Assembly (NCBI RefSeq): GCF_010983895.1
Contig: NZ_CP048836.1
Span: 2,418,001 to 2,482,000, forward strand
DNA: 64,000 nucleotides
Direction of reading: 5' to 3'
Source of the DNA: Nitrogeniibacter mangrovi
Lineage (GTDB): Bacteria > Pseudomonadota > Gammaproteobacteria > Burkholderiales > Rhodocyclaceae
In this document: in pieces, positions 55,722 through 64,000 of the stretch
Layout of the letters: each line of letters opens with the position of its first letter
Position numbering within the stretch: position 1 is the first letter of the stretch
Position numbers and translations under genes: made by a program
Notes under the pieces: model-generated
Told to the model about the DNA's origin: nothing
The model's database searches: none
Seen by the model: the letters and a program-made list of their open reading frames with translations, nothing else

Positions 55722-58700
55722 TCAGCCGAGACGGGCAAGGATACTGCGCGCCTGCTCCTGCTGGGCGGCATCGCCATCGCGCATGACCTCGTCCAACAAC
55801 TCACGCGCGCCCTCGCCGTCGCCCATCTCCTCGTAGGCCCGGGCCAGTTCGAGCTTGGTGTCGATTTCCTGGTTGAGCTCCTCGTCGGCAGGCAGATCGG
55901 GCATGGCCCGGCTGTCGGTCAGCGAGGTCACCACGCTCTTGGTCAGCGACGCCATCATGGCATCCTCCTCGGCGTCGGCCGGCTGCGCGGTGGGCGACTG
56001 CTCGGTGAAGGATTCCGGCGCGGTCGCTTCGGCTTCGAACGTGGGCGCCTCGGGCTCGACCGTTTCGGCCGCCTCGGACAGCTCGGGCAGATCGAATTCG
56101 ACAGACGCATCATCGGATTCCGGCTGGCCCTCGGCGGCCGGCGCATCCGCACCTGACCGGCCTTCGTCCGCATCGGCGCCTTCGAGATCGAGATTGATGT
56201 CGGACAGATCCAGCGAGGTGGCCATCATCTCCTGCTCGCCGCCTTCACCCTTCTGTTCATCGAGTTCGAAGTCGAAGTCGAGCAGGCTGCCATCGAAGTT
56301 CGTCTTCTCGAGATCGACGACGGCCATATCCTCTTCCGGTTCGTCCTGCGGGGGCGAGTCGACCGCCGGCGCCGCTTCGCTGAAGGACGACGGGAAATCG
56401 ATTCCGGAACTCGTCCCCAGATCCGTCGATTCAAGATCGACGGTCACTTCTTCATTCGCATCGGTGGCGCCAACCCCCTCGCCGGACAACTCACCGCGCA
56501 AATCCGTGCTTTCGAGATCGGTCTCGGGGGAAAACCCGCTGACGCTGGTCTCGGCCATCGAATCGCCGGCCGGCGGCGCCTCCAGATCGAGATTGAACTC
56601 GAGCGATGAATCCGCCGCCTCGAAGGACGAATCGATCTCCGGTGATTCGTCCTTCGGCGCTTCCGTCGCGGCGCCCTTCTCCTCCGTGCCGACCTCATCC
56701 AGATCGAGATTGAAATCCAGATCCCCCGTGTCGACGCCGAGCGCGTCGCTGTCGCCCTCCGCCTCCGGCGCGGCCTGTTCGGCAATACCCGCCAGATCGG
56801 AATCGGTGAACTGGTTCAGGTCGCCGGGAATGGCCCAGGTATCTTTCATTTGCGACGGCGAGGGCTCTTCCGCGGTGGGAATCGACGCCGAGAAATCAAG
56901 CATCTGGTCGTCATCGGGCACCTGTTCTGCCGATTCGCCACCAGCATCGGGCGCCTCGGCGACCGCCTCCTGATCTTCTTCCGTGGCCTCGCTCGCGGCG
57001 ACGCCGGCGATCACGCCCGCTGCCGCGGCAGCGGTGACGTTACCCGCGTCACCGGACGGCGCCGTAAAGCCGGCTTCATCCGATGCGACCTCCCCCTCAC
57101 CGACCATGTCCGCCGTGCGCGAGAACAGGGGATTGTCGGGGTCGAGCTTCAGACCCATCTCGACGGCCTTTTCCCAGGCCTCGCCCTTGCCGCCGGTCAC
57201 GGTGTAGAGCTCGGCCGCCGTGGTCTCGAACTGCTTCAGGTTCTTGCGCTGGCTGTAGATCTCGAGCAGCTTGAGGTGAATCGCCGTGCGGGACGGATCC
57301 GCCTTCATCGCGTCGAGCAGGATTTCCTCAGCCTGGGCGTCGCGTCCATAAGCCATATACACATCGGCTTCAGCAACCGGATCGACGCCTTCGTCGGTGT
57401 CGATCGCCGACAGGCCGGACTGGCTGAAATCGGTCTGGATCAGGCTGCTGCTGCCGGTATCCACACTCTGGCCGCCGGTTTCACCGAACACCGAATTCTG
57501 GTCGGGCGGGAAGACCGAAGCCATGGCCGTCTCGTCCGGTGACCCACCGGCGTCCCGACTCTTGCGGCTGCGCCACAGACCGAAACCGAGCACACCGATC
57601 AGGGCCGCCGCACCGCCATAAAGCAGTGCGGGGTTTTCCATCAGGCTGTCCATGAAACCCGGCTCCTGCGCCGGGGCGGGTTTGGGCGGGGCCGCGGGCG
57701 GCGGCACCGGTTTCGTCGCCTCTTCGACCGGCATCGGCTCCGGTGCCGGGGCGGGCGCTTCGGCGGCCGGATGCTCGGCGCCGGCCGTCTCTTCGGCCGC
57801 GGGCGGCTTCACGAGATCCTGCAGTTCCTTGTCCAGCGCATCTTGCGCACCCGCCGGCATCGCTTGCTCCGGCTTCTCTTCCGCGCCGGCCTTGGGCTCG
57901 GCTGCCGGCATCGGTTCGGCGCCCTGCGACACGGGCGCGGCCTCGGTCATCGGAGCGGCCGCTTCAGCCGGCGCCGGTGCGGCAGCGGGCGGTTGCCCCT
58001 GCGCCTGTTGCTGCAAGGAGGCCAGATTCTGGTTCTTGAGCTCGATGAGCTTCTGCAGCTCAGCGATGTTCTTTTCCAGCGCTGCCAGACGGTCGTTGGC
58101 CTCCGTCAGCGCCTTGTCGCGCGCGACGACGTCCTCTTCGAGCGCCTGCATGCGCCGGTTCGCTTCCTGCAAGGCCCCGGCGTCGCCGGCACCGGCCGCC
58201 CCGGTGTCGGTCTTGGAGACCTTGACCTGGTCCTTGCTCTCGGTGACGGCCGTCGGCGTCTCCTCGACCTTGGCGGTGATCTTGCCGGCGCTGGCCTGCG
58301 TGCTTTGTACCGGCTCGGCTGGCGCCGATGCCGCCACACGCTCGGCCACCCGGCGTCGATAGGCGTTGAAGTCGGCGGCGTGGGCGATCACCTGCTGCCG
58401 CGCTTCGGCGCGCGGAATGGCGCCGGCGGCCTGACCGTCCGGCACGTTCAGGACGACCCCGGCGCGCAGGCGGTTGATGTTCTCATCGATGAACGCTTCG
58501 GGGTTGGCACGGTACAGGGCGATGAGCATCTGATCCATGCTCACCCCCTCGGGCATGTTCTGACGCGCAATCTTGGCGAGCGTGTCGCCGCGTTGCACCC
58601 GGTAGTCGCCGGTCGCCGCCTGACGGATCGGGCGTGCAGCGCGGGCCACCGGCTGCTGCACCGGCGTTCCGACGTTGGTCGCAGCCGCCGGGGCCGGCAT

Positions 58701-59102
58701 ATCCGGGGGATCGAGCAGGAAGGTGTACTCTCGCAGCAGCCGACCGGCCGACCAGTTCAGTTCGACGAGCATGTCCACGAACGGCTCGTTGATCGGCTTG
58801 GTGCTCGTCAGCCGCAGCACGTTGCGCCCACCGCGCCGTTCGACGCTCATGCGGATGCTGGCCAGGGCCGGCACGTAGGCGACGCCCGCGTCCTTGAATG
58901 CGGTGGGCGCGGCAACGGCGGCCGTCATCGAGGTGAGCTCGTTCGACGTCGCGGTCAGCTCGATTTCCGCCCGCAACGGCTGCCCCAGGGCGCTGAGCAC
59001 CGAAATCCGACCAAGGCCGGCGGCGTTCGCCGCGAAGGGCATGGCCGCAAGAGTGGCCGCAATCAGCGTGGCCCGAAGAGAGGTCTTCTGGAAGGTATTC
59101 AA
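55722..59102 (-). CDS. fimV: FimV-like pilus/polarity protein
   Basis: 1126 residues. FimV supports type IV pilus assembly, twitching and polar organisation. It has a signal peptide, a FimV N-terminal domain (GLGRISVLSALGQPLRAEIEL), a LysM domain (YRVQRGDTLAKIARQNMP), a coiled coil, a membrane helix (ALLYGGAAALIGVLGFGLW), a TPR stretch, a long acidic region with many DLE/DLD runs and a C-terminal TPR-like end (ELARAYEEMGDGEGARELLDEV). The start is a TTG at 59102 with GAGGA upstream and a signal peptide just after it. It heads a long operon ending at metZ. Confidence 0.92.
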   Translation of the reverse strand: MNTFQKTSLRATLIAATLAAMPFAANAAGLGRISVLSALGQPLRAEIELTATSNELTSMTAAVAAPTAFKDAGVAYVPALASIRMSVERRGGRNVLRLTSTKPINEPFVDMLVELNWSAGRLLREYTFLLDPPDMPAPAAATNVGTPVQQPVARAARPIRQAATGDYRVQRGDTLAKIARQNMPEGVSMDQMLIALYRANPEAFIDENINRLRAGVVLNVPDGQAAGAIPRAEARQQVIAHAADFNAYRRRVAERVAASAPAEPVQSTQASAGKITAKVEETPTAVTESKDQVKVSKTDTGAAGAGDAGALQEANRRMQALEEDVVARDKALTEANDRLAALEKNIAELQKLIELKNQNLASLQQQAQGQPPAAAPAPAEAAAPMTEAAPVSQGAEPMPAAEPKAGAEEKPEQAMPAGAQDALDKELQDLVKPPAAEETAGAEHPAAEAPAPAPEPMPVEEATKPVPPPAAPPKPAPAQEPGFMDSLMENPALLYGGAAALIGVLGFGLWRSRKSRDAGGSPDETAMASVFPPDQNSVFGETGGQSVDTGSSSLIQTDFSQSGLSAIDTDEGVDPVAEADVYMAYGRDAQAEEILLDAMKADPSRTAIHLKLLEIYSQRKNLKQFETTAAELYTVTGGKGEAWEKAVEMGLKLDPDNPLFSRTADMVGEGEVASDEAGFTAPSGDAGNVTAAAAAGVIAGVAASEATEEDQEAVAEAPDAGGESAEQVPDDDQMLDFSASIPTAEEPSPSQMKDTWAIPGDLNQFTDSDLAGIAEQAAPEAEGDSDALGVDTGDLDFNLDLDEVGTEEKGAATEAPKDESPEIDSSFEAADSSLEFNLDLEAPPAGDSMAETSVSGFSPETDLESTDLRGELSGEGVGATDANEEVTVDLESTDLGTSSGIDFPSSFSEAAPAVDSPPQDEPEEDMAVVDLEKTNFDGSLLDFDFELDEQKGEGGEQEMMATSLDLSDINLDLEGADADEGRSGADAPAAEGQPESDDASVEFDLPELSEAAETVEPEAPTFEAEATAPESFTEQSPTAQPADAEEDAMMASLTKSVVTSLTDSRAMPDLPADEELNQEIDTKLELARAYEEMGDGEGARELLDEVMRDGDAAQQEQARSILARLG

Positions 59103-59330
59103 AACCGCATCCTCATGCTGGAGCACTACATTGGAATGCGAACATATCATCATGGGTATGTCGCATCAAGCCAGTATCCACTTTAAGTATCGTCGCCAAT
59201 GCCTTAAAACGGAAGGAAATTTCGTTCTGCTGGCTCCAGCCACGTCGTCGACGCGGTTTTACGTGTGTCATATTCGCCACACGCGGGGGTCGGCGGCCCG
59301 GCGGGTTTTGTCCACACCGGGCCCGTCGCC

Positions 59331-60449
59331 TCACTGCTCGAGGAGGATCCTCAGCATGCGGCGAAGCGGCTCCGCGGCGCCCCACAGGAGTTGATCGCCC
59401 ACGGTAAAGGCGGAGAGATACTCACCGCCCATGCCCATCTTGCGCAGACGCCCGACCGGTACGGTCAGGGTTCCGGTCACGGCCGCTGGCGTCAGATCCC
59501 GCATCGACGCCTCGCGCTCGTTCGGCACCACCTTCACCGAGCCGTTGGCTTTTGCCAGCATGTCATTGATTTCGTCAAGCGGAGCGTCTTTCTTTAGCTT
59601 GATTGTGAGCGCTTGCGAATGGCAGCGCATGGCGCCCATGCGCACGCACAGGCCGTCGATGACGATCGGGTGGGCTTCACGGCCGAGAATCTTGTTGGTT
59701 TCGGCCTGCCCTTTCCACTCCTCGCGGCTCTGGCCGTTGCCCAGATCGGTGTCGATCCACGGAATCAGCGAACCGGCCAGCGGGACGCCGAAATGTTCGG
59801 TCGGGTAATCGCTGTTGCGCAGCGCCGCGGCGACATTGCGGTCGATCTCGAGAATGGCGCTGGCCGGATCGTTGAGCGCCTCGCCGGCGACCGAATGCAG
59901 GTAGCCCATGCCCTTGAGCAGCTCGCGCATGTGCTGCGCACCGCCGCCGGAGGCGGCCTGGTAGGTCATGGACGTGGCCCAGTCCACCATGTCGTTCTGG
60001 AACAGCCCGCCGAGCGCCATCAGCATGAGGCTGACGGTGCAGTTGCCACCGATGAAGTTGTTCGCGCCACGGGCCAGACCGTCGCGGATCACGCCGTCGT
60101 TGACCGGGTCGAGCACGATGATCGCGTCGTCGTTCATGCGCAGCGCCGAGGCGGCGTCGATCCAGTAACCCTTCCAGCCGGCCTCGCGCAGGCGCGGGAA
60201 GATGGACTTGGTGTAGTCACCCCCCTGGCAGGTGACGATCACCTCCATCTCCTTGAGCGCGTCGATGCTGTTGGCGTCCTGCAACGGCGGGACATCCTTG
60301 CCGACGTCCGGCCCCTGCCCGCCCGCGTTCGAGGTGCTGAAGAACACCGGTTCGATATCCGCGAAGTCGTTTTCCTCGCGCATGCGCTGCATCAGCACGG
60401 AGCCCACCATGCCCCGCCAGCCGACCAGACCTACTCGTTTCATTGCCAT
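59331..60449 (-). CDS. asd: Aspartate-semialdehyde dehydrogenase
   Basis: 372 residues. It reduces aspartyl phosphate in the lysine, threonine and methionine pathway. The NADP motif [12 protein letters not shown] and the nucleophile Cys in [10 protein letters not shown] are present, with [13 protein letters not shown] near the end. It is downstream of leuB in the order leuC-leuD-leuB-asd. The 228-base gap before fimV shows no gene and probably holds the fimV promoter. Confidence 0.97.
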   Translation of the reverse strand: MAMKRVGLVGWRGMVGSVLMQRMREENDFADIEPVFFSTSNAGGQGPDVGKDVPPLQDANSIDALKEMEVIVTCQGGDYTKSIFPRLREAGWKGYWIDAASALRMNDDAIIVLDPVNDGVIRDGLARGANNFIGGNCTVSLMLMALGGLFQNDMVDWATSMTYQAASGGGAQHMRELLKGMGYLHSVAGEALNDPASAILEIDRNVAAALRNSDYPTEHFGVPLAGSLIPWIDTDLGNGQSREEWKGQAETNKILGREAHPIVIDGLCVRMGAMRCHSQALTIKLKKDAPLDEINDMLAKANGSVKVVPNEREASMRDLTPAAVTGTLTVPVGRLRKMGMGGEYLSAFTVGDQLLWGAAEPLRRMLRILLEQ

Positions 60450-60478
60450 GTCGATTTCCTGAACTATCCGGTTGTTGC

Positions 60479-61540
60479 CTACAGCGCCGCGACCACCGCG
60501 TCACCCATGTCGATGGTACCCACCTTGCGGGTACCCGGCTCGTAGATGTCGCCGGTCCGCAAGCCGTCGGCGAGCACCTTCTTGACCGCCTTTTCGATGC
60601 GAACCGCCGCCGCCTCCTGGTTGAAGGTGTAGCGCAGCATCATCGCCACCGACAGAATCGTGGCCAGCGGGTTCGCCAGCCCCTTGCCGGCGATGTCGGG
60701 CGCCGAGCCGTGCGACGGCTCGTACATGCCCTTGTTGTTCTCGTCGAGCGAGGCCGACGGCAGCATGCCGATGGAGCCGGTGAGCATGGCCGCCTCGTCC
60801 GAGAGGATGTCGCCGAACATGTTGCCGGTGACCACCACGTCGAACTGCTTGGGGTTCTTCACCAGCTGCATCGCCGCGTTGTCGACGAGCATGTGGCTCA
60901 GTTCCACATCCGGGTAGTCGGCCGACAGCTCGATCATCACGTCGCGCCACAGCTGGGTGCATTCGAGCACGTTCATCTTGTCCACCGAGCACAGCTTGCG
61001 GTTGCGCTTGCGGGCGATGTCGAAGGCGACCTTGCCGATGCGGCGGATCTCGCTTTCACTGTAGATCATGGTGTTGAAACCGACGCGCTCGCCGTCGCGA
61101 CTCTCGATGCCGCGCGGCTGGCCGAAGTAGATATCACCGGTCAGTTCGCGCACGATCATGATGTCCAGCCCGGCCACCAGTTCGGGCTTGAGCGAGGAGG
61201 CATTGGCCAGTTCCGGGTAGAGAATCGCCGGGCGCAGGTTACCGAACAGGTTCAGCGCCTTGCGGATGCCCAGCAGACCGCGCTCGGGACGCTGCTCGCG
61301 CGGCAGCGCATCCCACTGCGGCCCCCCCACGGCGCCGAGCAGCACCGCGTCGGCCGCCCGCGCCAGCGCCAGGGTCGATTCGGGCAGCGGCACGCCATCG
61401 GCGTCGACGGCGCAGCCACCGATCTTCGCTTCCTCGATCTCGAACGCGAGCCCGTCGGTGCGCAGCGCCTCGAGCACGCGCACGGCCTGCGCCATGATTT
61501 CCGGACCGATGCCGTCACCCGGCAACACACAAATCTTCAT
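60479..61540 (-). CDS. leuB: 3-isopropylmalate dehydrogenase
   Basis: 353 residues. It oxidatively decarboxylates 3-isopropylmalate in leucine synthesis with NAD. The start [14 protein letters not shown] and [14 protein letters not shown] are family motifs. The ATG at 61540 has a GAGAGG site upstream. Confidence 0.98.
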   Translation of the reverse strand: MKICVLPGDGIGPEIMAQAVRVLEALRTDGLAFEIEEAKIGGCAVDADGVPLPESTLALARAADAVLLGAVGGPQWDALPREQRPERGLLGIRKALNLFGNLRPAILYPELANASSLKPELVAGLDIMIVRELTGDIYFGQPRGIESRDGERVGFNTMIYSESEIRRIGKVAFDIARKRNRKLCSVDKMNVLECTQLWRDVMIELSADYPDVELSHMLVDNAAMQLVKNPKQFDVVVTGNMFGDILSDEAAMLTGSIGMLPSASLDENNKGMYEPSHGSAPDIAGKGLANPLATILSVAMMLRYTFNQEAAAVRIEKAVKKVLADGLRTGDIYEPGTRKVGTIDMGDAVVAAL

Positions 61541-61585
61541 GCCTCTCTCCAACCGGCCTTGCGCACTGAACGCAAGGTTTTGATA

Positions 61586-62224
61586 TCAAAGAAAATAATA
61601 GGGATGCGTCGCCTTGCGTCGGTCCTCGAACGCGTGAATCTCGTCCGCGTGACGCAGGGTCAGGCCGATGTCGTCCCAACCGTTGAGCAGACATTCCTTG
61701 CGGAAAGGATCGACCTCGAACGGGATCGCATGCCCATCCGGACGCCGGATCCGCTGCTCAGGCAGATCGACCTCCACCGAGTACCCCGGGGCGTGCTCCA
61801 CTTGCGCGAACAGGGCGTCGACCTCGGCTTTGGGCAGCACGATCGGCACGATGCCGTTCTTGAAGCAGTTGTTGAAAAAGATGTCCGCAAAGGACTCGGC
61901 GATGATGGCGCGGAAACCGTAGTCGAGCAGCGCCCACGGGGCATGCTCGCGGCTGGAGCCACAACCGAAATTGGCCCGGGTCAGCAGCACCTGTGCACCC
62001 TGGTAGCGCGGCTGGTTGAGCACGAACTTCGGGTTCAGCGTGCGCTGGCTGTTGTCCATGCCCGGCTCGCCGCGGTCCATGTAGCGCCATTCGTCGAAGG
62101 CATTGGGGCCGAAGCCGGAACGCTTGATCGACTTGAGGAACTGCTTCGGGATGATGGCATCGGTATCGACGTTGTTGCGGTCGAGCGGCGCCACGAGTCC
62201 ATTGAGGGTGATGAATTTTTCCAT
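61586..62224 (-). CDS. leuD: 3-isopropylmalate dehydratase small subunit
   Basis: 212 residues. It forms isopropylmalate isomerase with LeuC. Motifs [17 protein letters not shown] and [14 protein letters not shown] are clear. It is 24 bases after leuC. Confidence 0.98.
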   Translation of the reverse strand: MEKFITLNGLVAPLDRNNVDTDAIIPKQFLKSIKRSGFGPNAFDEWRYMDRGEPGMDNSQRTLNPKFVLNQPRYQGAQVLLTRANFGCGSSREHAPWALLDYGFRAIIAESFADIFFNNCFKNGIVPIVLPKAEVDALFAQVEHAPGYSVEVDLPEQRIRRPDGHAIPFEVDPFRKECLLNGWDDIGLTLRHADEIHAFEDRRKATHPYYFL

Positions 62225-62248
62225 ATCGGTATCTCCGGAGCCCGCCGT

Positions 62249-63661
62249 TCAGAGGATGGTGCGCACGTCGGCGAAATGGCCGGCAACCGCCGCTGCCGCC
62301 GCCATGGCCGGACTCACCAGATGGGTCCGGCCACCGGCCCCCTGGCGTCCCTCGAAGTTTCGGTTGGAGGTCGACGCACAACGCTCGCCCGGCTCGAGCC
62401 GGTCGGCGTTCATCGCCAGACACATGGAACAGCCCGGTTCGCGCCACTCGAAACCGGCGGCGAGGAAGATCTTGTCGAGCCCCTCCTGCTCCGCCTGGCG
62501 CTTGACCAGCCCGGAACCCGGCACGACCAGCACCTGGCGCACGTTGTCGGCCTTGTGGCGTCCGCGCACGACCACCGCCGCCTGGCGCAGGTCCTCGATG
62601 CGGGAATTGGTGCACGAGCCGATGAAGACCTTGTCGATCTTGATGCTGGTCACCGCCATGTTGGGTTTCAGCCCCATATACTGCAGCGCGCGCTCCATGC
62701 CTTCACGGCGGACCGGATCGGTTTCCTTCGCCGGATCGGGCACGGTGCTGCCGACGGGGACGACCATTTCCGGCGACGTGCCCCAGGTGACCTGCGGCTG
62801 AATTTCCTGACCATCGAGCACGACCACCTTGTCGAACTGCGCGCCGTCATCCGAGCGCAGGGTGCGCCAGTAGCTCACGGCCTTGTCCCAGTCGCTGCCA
62901 CGCGGGGAGAAGGGGCGGTCTTTCAGATAGTCGATGGTGGTCTGGTCCACGGCCACGAAACCCATGCGCGCGCCGGCCTCGATCGCCATGTTGCACACGG
63001 TCATGCGTCCTTCCATCGACAGCGAACGGATGACGTCGCCGCCGAATTCGATGGCGTAACCGGTCCCGCCGGCCGTGCCGATGCGGCCGATGATGGCCAG
63101 CGCCACGTCCTTGGCGGTCACCCCCTTGCCCAGACGACCGTCGACCCGCACCAGCATGGTCTTGGAGCGCTTCTGGATCAGGCACTGGGTGGCGAGCACG
63201 TGCTCGACCTCGGACGTGCCGATGCCGTGCGCCAGACAGCCGAAGGCGCCATGGGTGGAGGTGTGCGAGTCGCCGCACACCACGGTCATGCCCGGCAGGG
63301 TCGCGCCGTTCTCGGGGCCGATCACGTGCACGATGCCCTGGCGTTCGTCCTTGAACGGGAAGTAGGCCAGCGCGCCCACAGCGCGGATGTTCTTGTCCAG
63401 GGTCTCGACCTGCTGGCGGGAGACCGGATCCTTGATACCCTCGTCCCAGTGGTCGGTCGGCGTGTTGTGATCCGCGGTGGCCACGATCGAGTGTGTGCGC
63501 CACGGCTTGCGCCCCGCCAGCTTCAGCCCTTCGAAGGCCTGCGGGCTGGTGACCTCGTGGATCAGATGACGGTCGATGTAGATCAGCGCCGTGCCGTCCG
63601 CCTCTTCGCGAACCACATGGCTGGACCACAACTTTTCGTAGAGCGTTTGCGCCTGTTGCAT
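62249..63661 (-). CDS. leuC: 3-isopropylmalate dehydratase large subunit
   Basis: 470 residues. It is the Fe-S aconitase-like subunit. 4Fe-4S ligands lie in [11 protein letters not shown] and CSMCLAMN, plus the [15 protein letters not shown] segment. The ATG at 63661 is chosen from the family start [12 protein letters not shown]; a longer upstream frame is spurious. Confidence 0.98.
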   Translation of the reverse strand: MQQAQTLYEKLWSSHVVREEADGTALIYIDRHLIHEVTSPQAFEGLKLAGRKPWRTHSIVATADHNTPTDHWDEGIKDPVSRQQVETLDKNIRAVGALAYFPFKDERQGIVHVIGPENGATLPGMTVVCGDSHTSTHGAFGCLAHGIGTSEVEHVLATQCLIQKRSKTMLVRVDGRLGKGVTAKDVALAIIGRIGTAGGTGYAIEFGGDVIRSLSMEGRMTVCNMAIEAGARMGFVAVDQTTIDYLKDRPFSPRGSDWDKAVSYWRTLRSDDGAQFDKVVVLDGQEIQPQVTWGTSPEMVVPVGSTVPDPAKETDPVRREGMERALQYMGLKPNMAVTSIKIDKVFIGSCTNSRIEDLRQAAVVVRGRHKADNVRQVLVVPGSGLVKRQAEQEGLDKIFLAAGFEWREPGCSMCLAMNADRLEPGERCASTSNRNFEGRQGAGGRTHLVSPAMAAAAAVAGHFADVRTIL

Positions 63662-63720
63662 GATGCTTCCCAACACATCGGAGAACCTTAAATTAAACCA
63701 CAGGGAAGCAAGACTGAATA

Positions 63721-63747
63721 GCGGGATGCCGCGACGCAGCATCCCGC
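63721..63747 (-). terminator. Hairpin after the M48 peptidase
   Basis: Nine-base arms GCGGGATGC/GCATCCCGC with a 9-base loop lie 10 bases after the M48 stop on the minus strand. No T run follows, so termination is uncertain. Confidence 0.5.
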
Positions 63748-63756
63748 GCCCGGGCC

Positions 63757-64000
63757 TCAGCGCTTGTGCGCGGCCTCGTAGAGGGGCAGCACGCGCTGAG
63801 CGTCGCGCGCCAGATCCTGCTGCCGGGTGGCGTAGGACGGATGGGTCGACAGCCACTGCGGCGGCGCGCCGTTACTGTGCTGCTCCATCTTCTGCCACAG
63901 CCCCACCGCCGCGCGCGGGTCGTAGCCGGCGCGGGCCGCCAGTTCCACGCCGAGGCTGTCCGCCTCGGTCTCGTGCAGACGCGAGTTGGGCAGCTCGAAG
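63757..64000 (-). CDS. M48-family zinc peptidase, C-terminal part
   Basis: The frame is open from the window edge on the minus strand. The visible 80 residues include [23 protein letters not shown], which matches the third zinc ligand Glu region of M48 peptidases (HExxH lies upstream, out of view). The end ([14 protein letters not shown]) is typical of the BepA/LoiP/YggG type. The protein may act in envelope quality control. Truncated by the window. Confidence 0.8.
   Translation of the reverse strand, partial: FELPNSRLHETEADSLGVELAARAGYDPRAAVGLWQKMEQHSNGAPPQWLSTHPSYATRQQDLARDAQRVLPLYEAAHKR

Noticed and set aside
60443-63691. 1082-codon + strand frame opposite leuB-leuD-leuC
   Set aside because: Three clear enzymes lie on the minus strand. 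The + frame is an antisense artefact.
63662-63756. Leucine-type leader peptide before leuC
   Set aside because: No short frame with a run of Leu codons was seen in the 95-base gap.

Overview
The window reads as a chromosomal segment of a betaproteobacterium, most likely order Rhodocyclales (Thauera/Azoarcus/Denitromonas-like). The grounds are inference from high GC, strong GC-ending codon bias, a PEP-CTERM protein, the bamE/fur, rlmE/ftsH and fimV-truA-trpFBA-accD-folC-purF-metZ gene orders, and GTAG-flanked REP-like hairpins. No rRNA, tRNA or CRISPR array was recognised.

Region 1 (1-10.2 kb) is the accessory part. It starts with the 3' end of an RTX calcium-binding protein whose 588-bp unit is repeated three times almost identically. 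A PEP-CTERM SGNH hydrolase follows. Next is a three-gene set on the + strand: MoxR-type AAA+ ATPase, a membrane-spanning TIR-domain protein, and a CoxE-type VWA protein. An IS110-family element lies directly behind the VWA gene, with a highly structured non-coding end. A divergent inorganic-pyrophosphatase homologue and several REP-like hairpins complete the region. The MoxR-TIR-VWA set is the best candidate for an under-described system.

Region 2 (10.2-25 kb) is largely housekeeping: an M61 peptidase, ftsH, rlmE, yhbY, a DUF4149 protein, greA, carB, carA, a hybrid sensor kinase with a degenerate first receiver, dapB, bamE and fur.

Region 3 (25-38.9 kb) holds a TMEM165/GDT1 transporter, recN, nadK, hrcA, hemH, a YvlD-type membrane protein, an AP2-domain protein, trxC, a Ser/Thr kinase fused to a cNMP-binding-like domain, and grpE-dnaK-dnaJ behind a sigma-32-like promoter. 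A solitary branched-chain-amino-acid-type binding protein ends the region.

Region 4 (39-45.5 kb) has a Crp/Fnr regulator and cysS, which carries a terminator-like hairpin in its leader. On the + strand are a TPR gene frameshifted in a G tract, an L,D-transpeptidase, two cyclophilins and lpxH.

Region 5 (45.5-64 kb) is one long leftward block: leuC-leuD-leuB-asd, then fimV-ecfT-truA-trpF-trpB-trpA-accD-folC-SPOR-cvpA-purF-metZ with many 4-8 base overlaps. The start of the block is preceded by a partial M48 peptidase at the right edge. It links leucine, aspartate-family, tryptophan, fatty-acid, folate, purine and methionine synthesis with cell-envelope functions.
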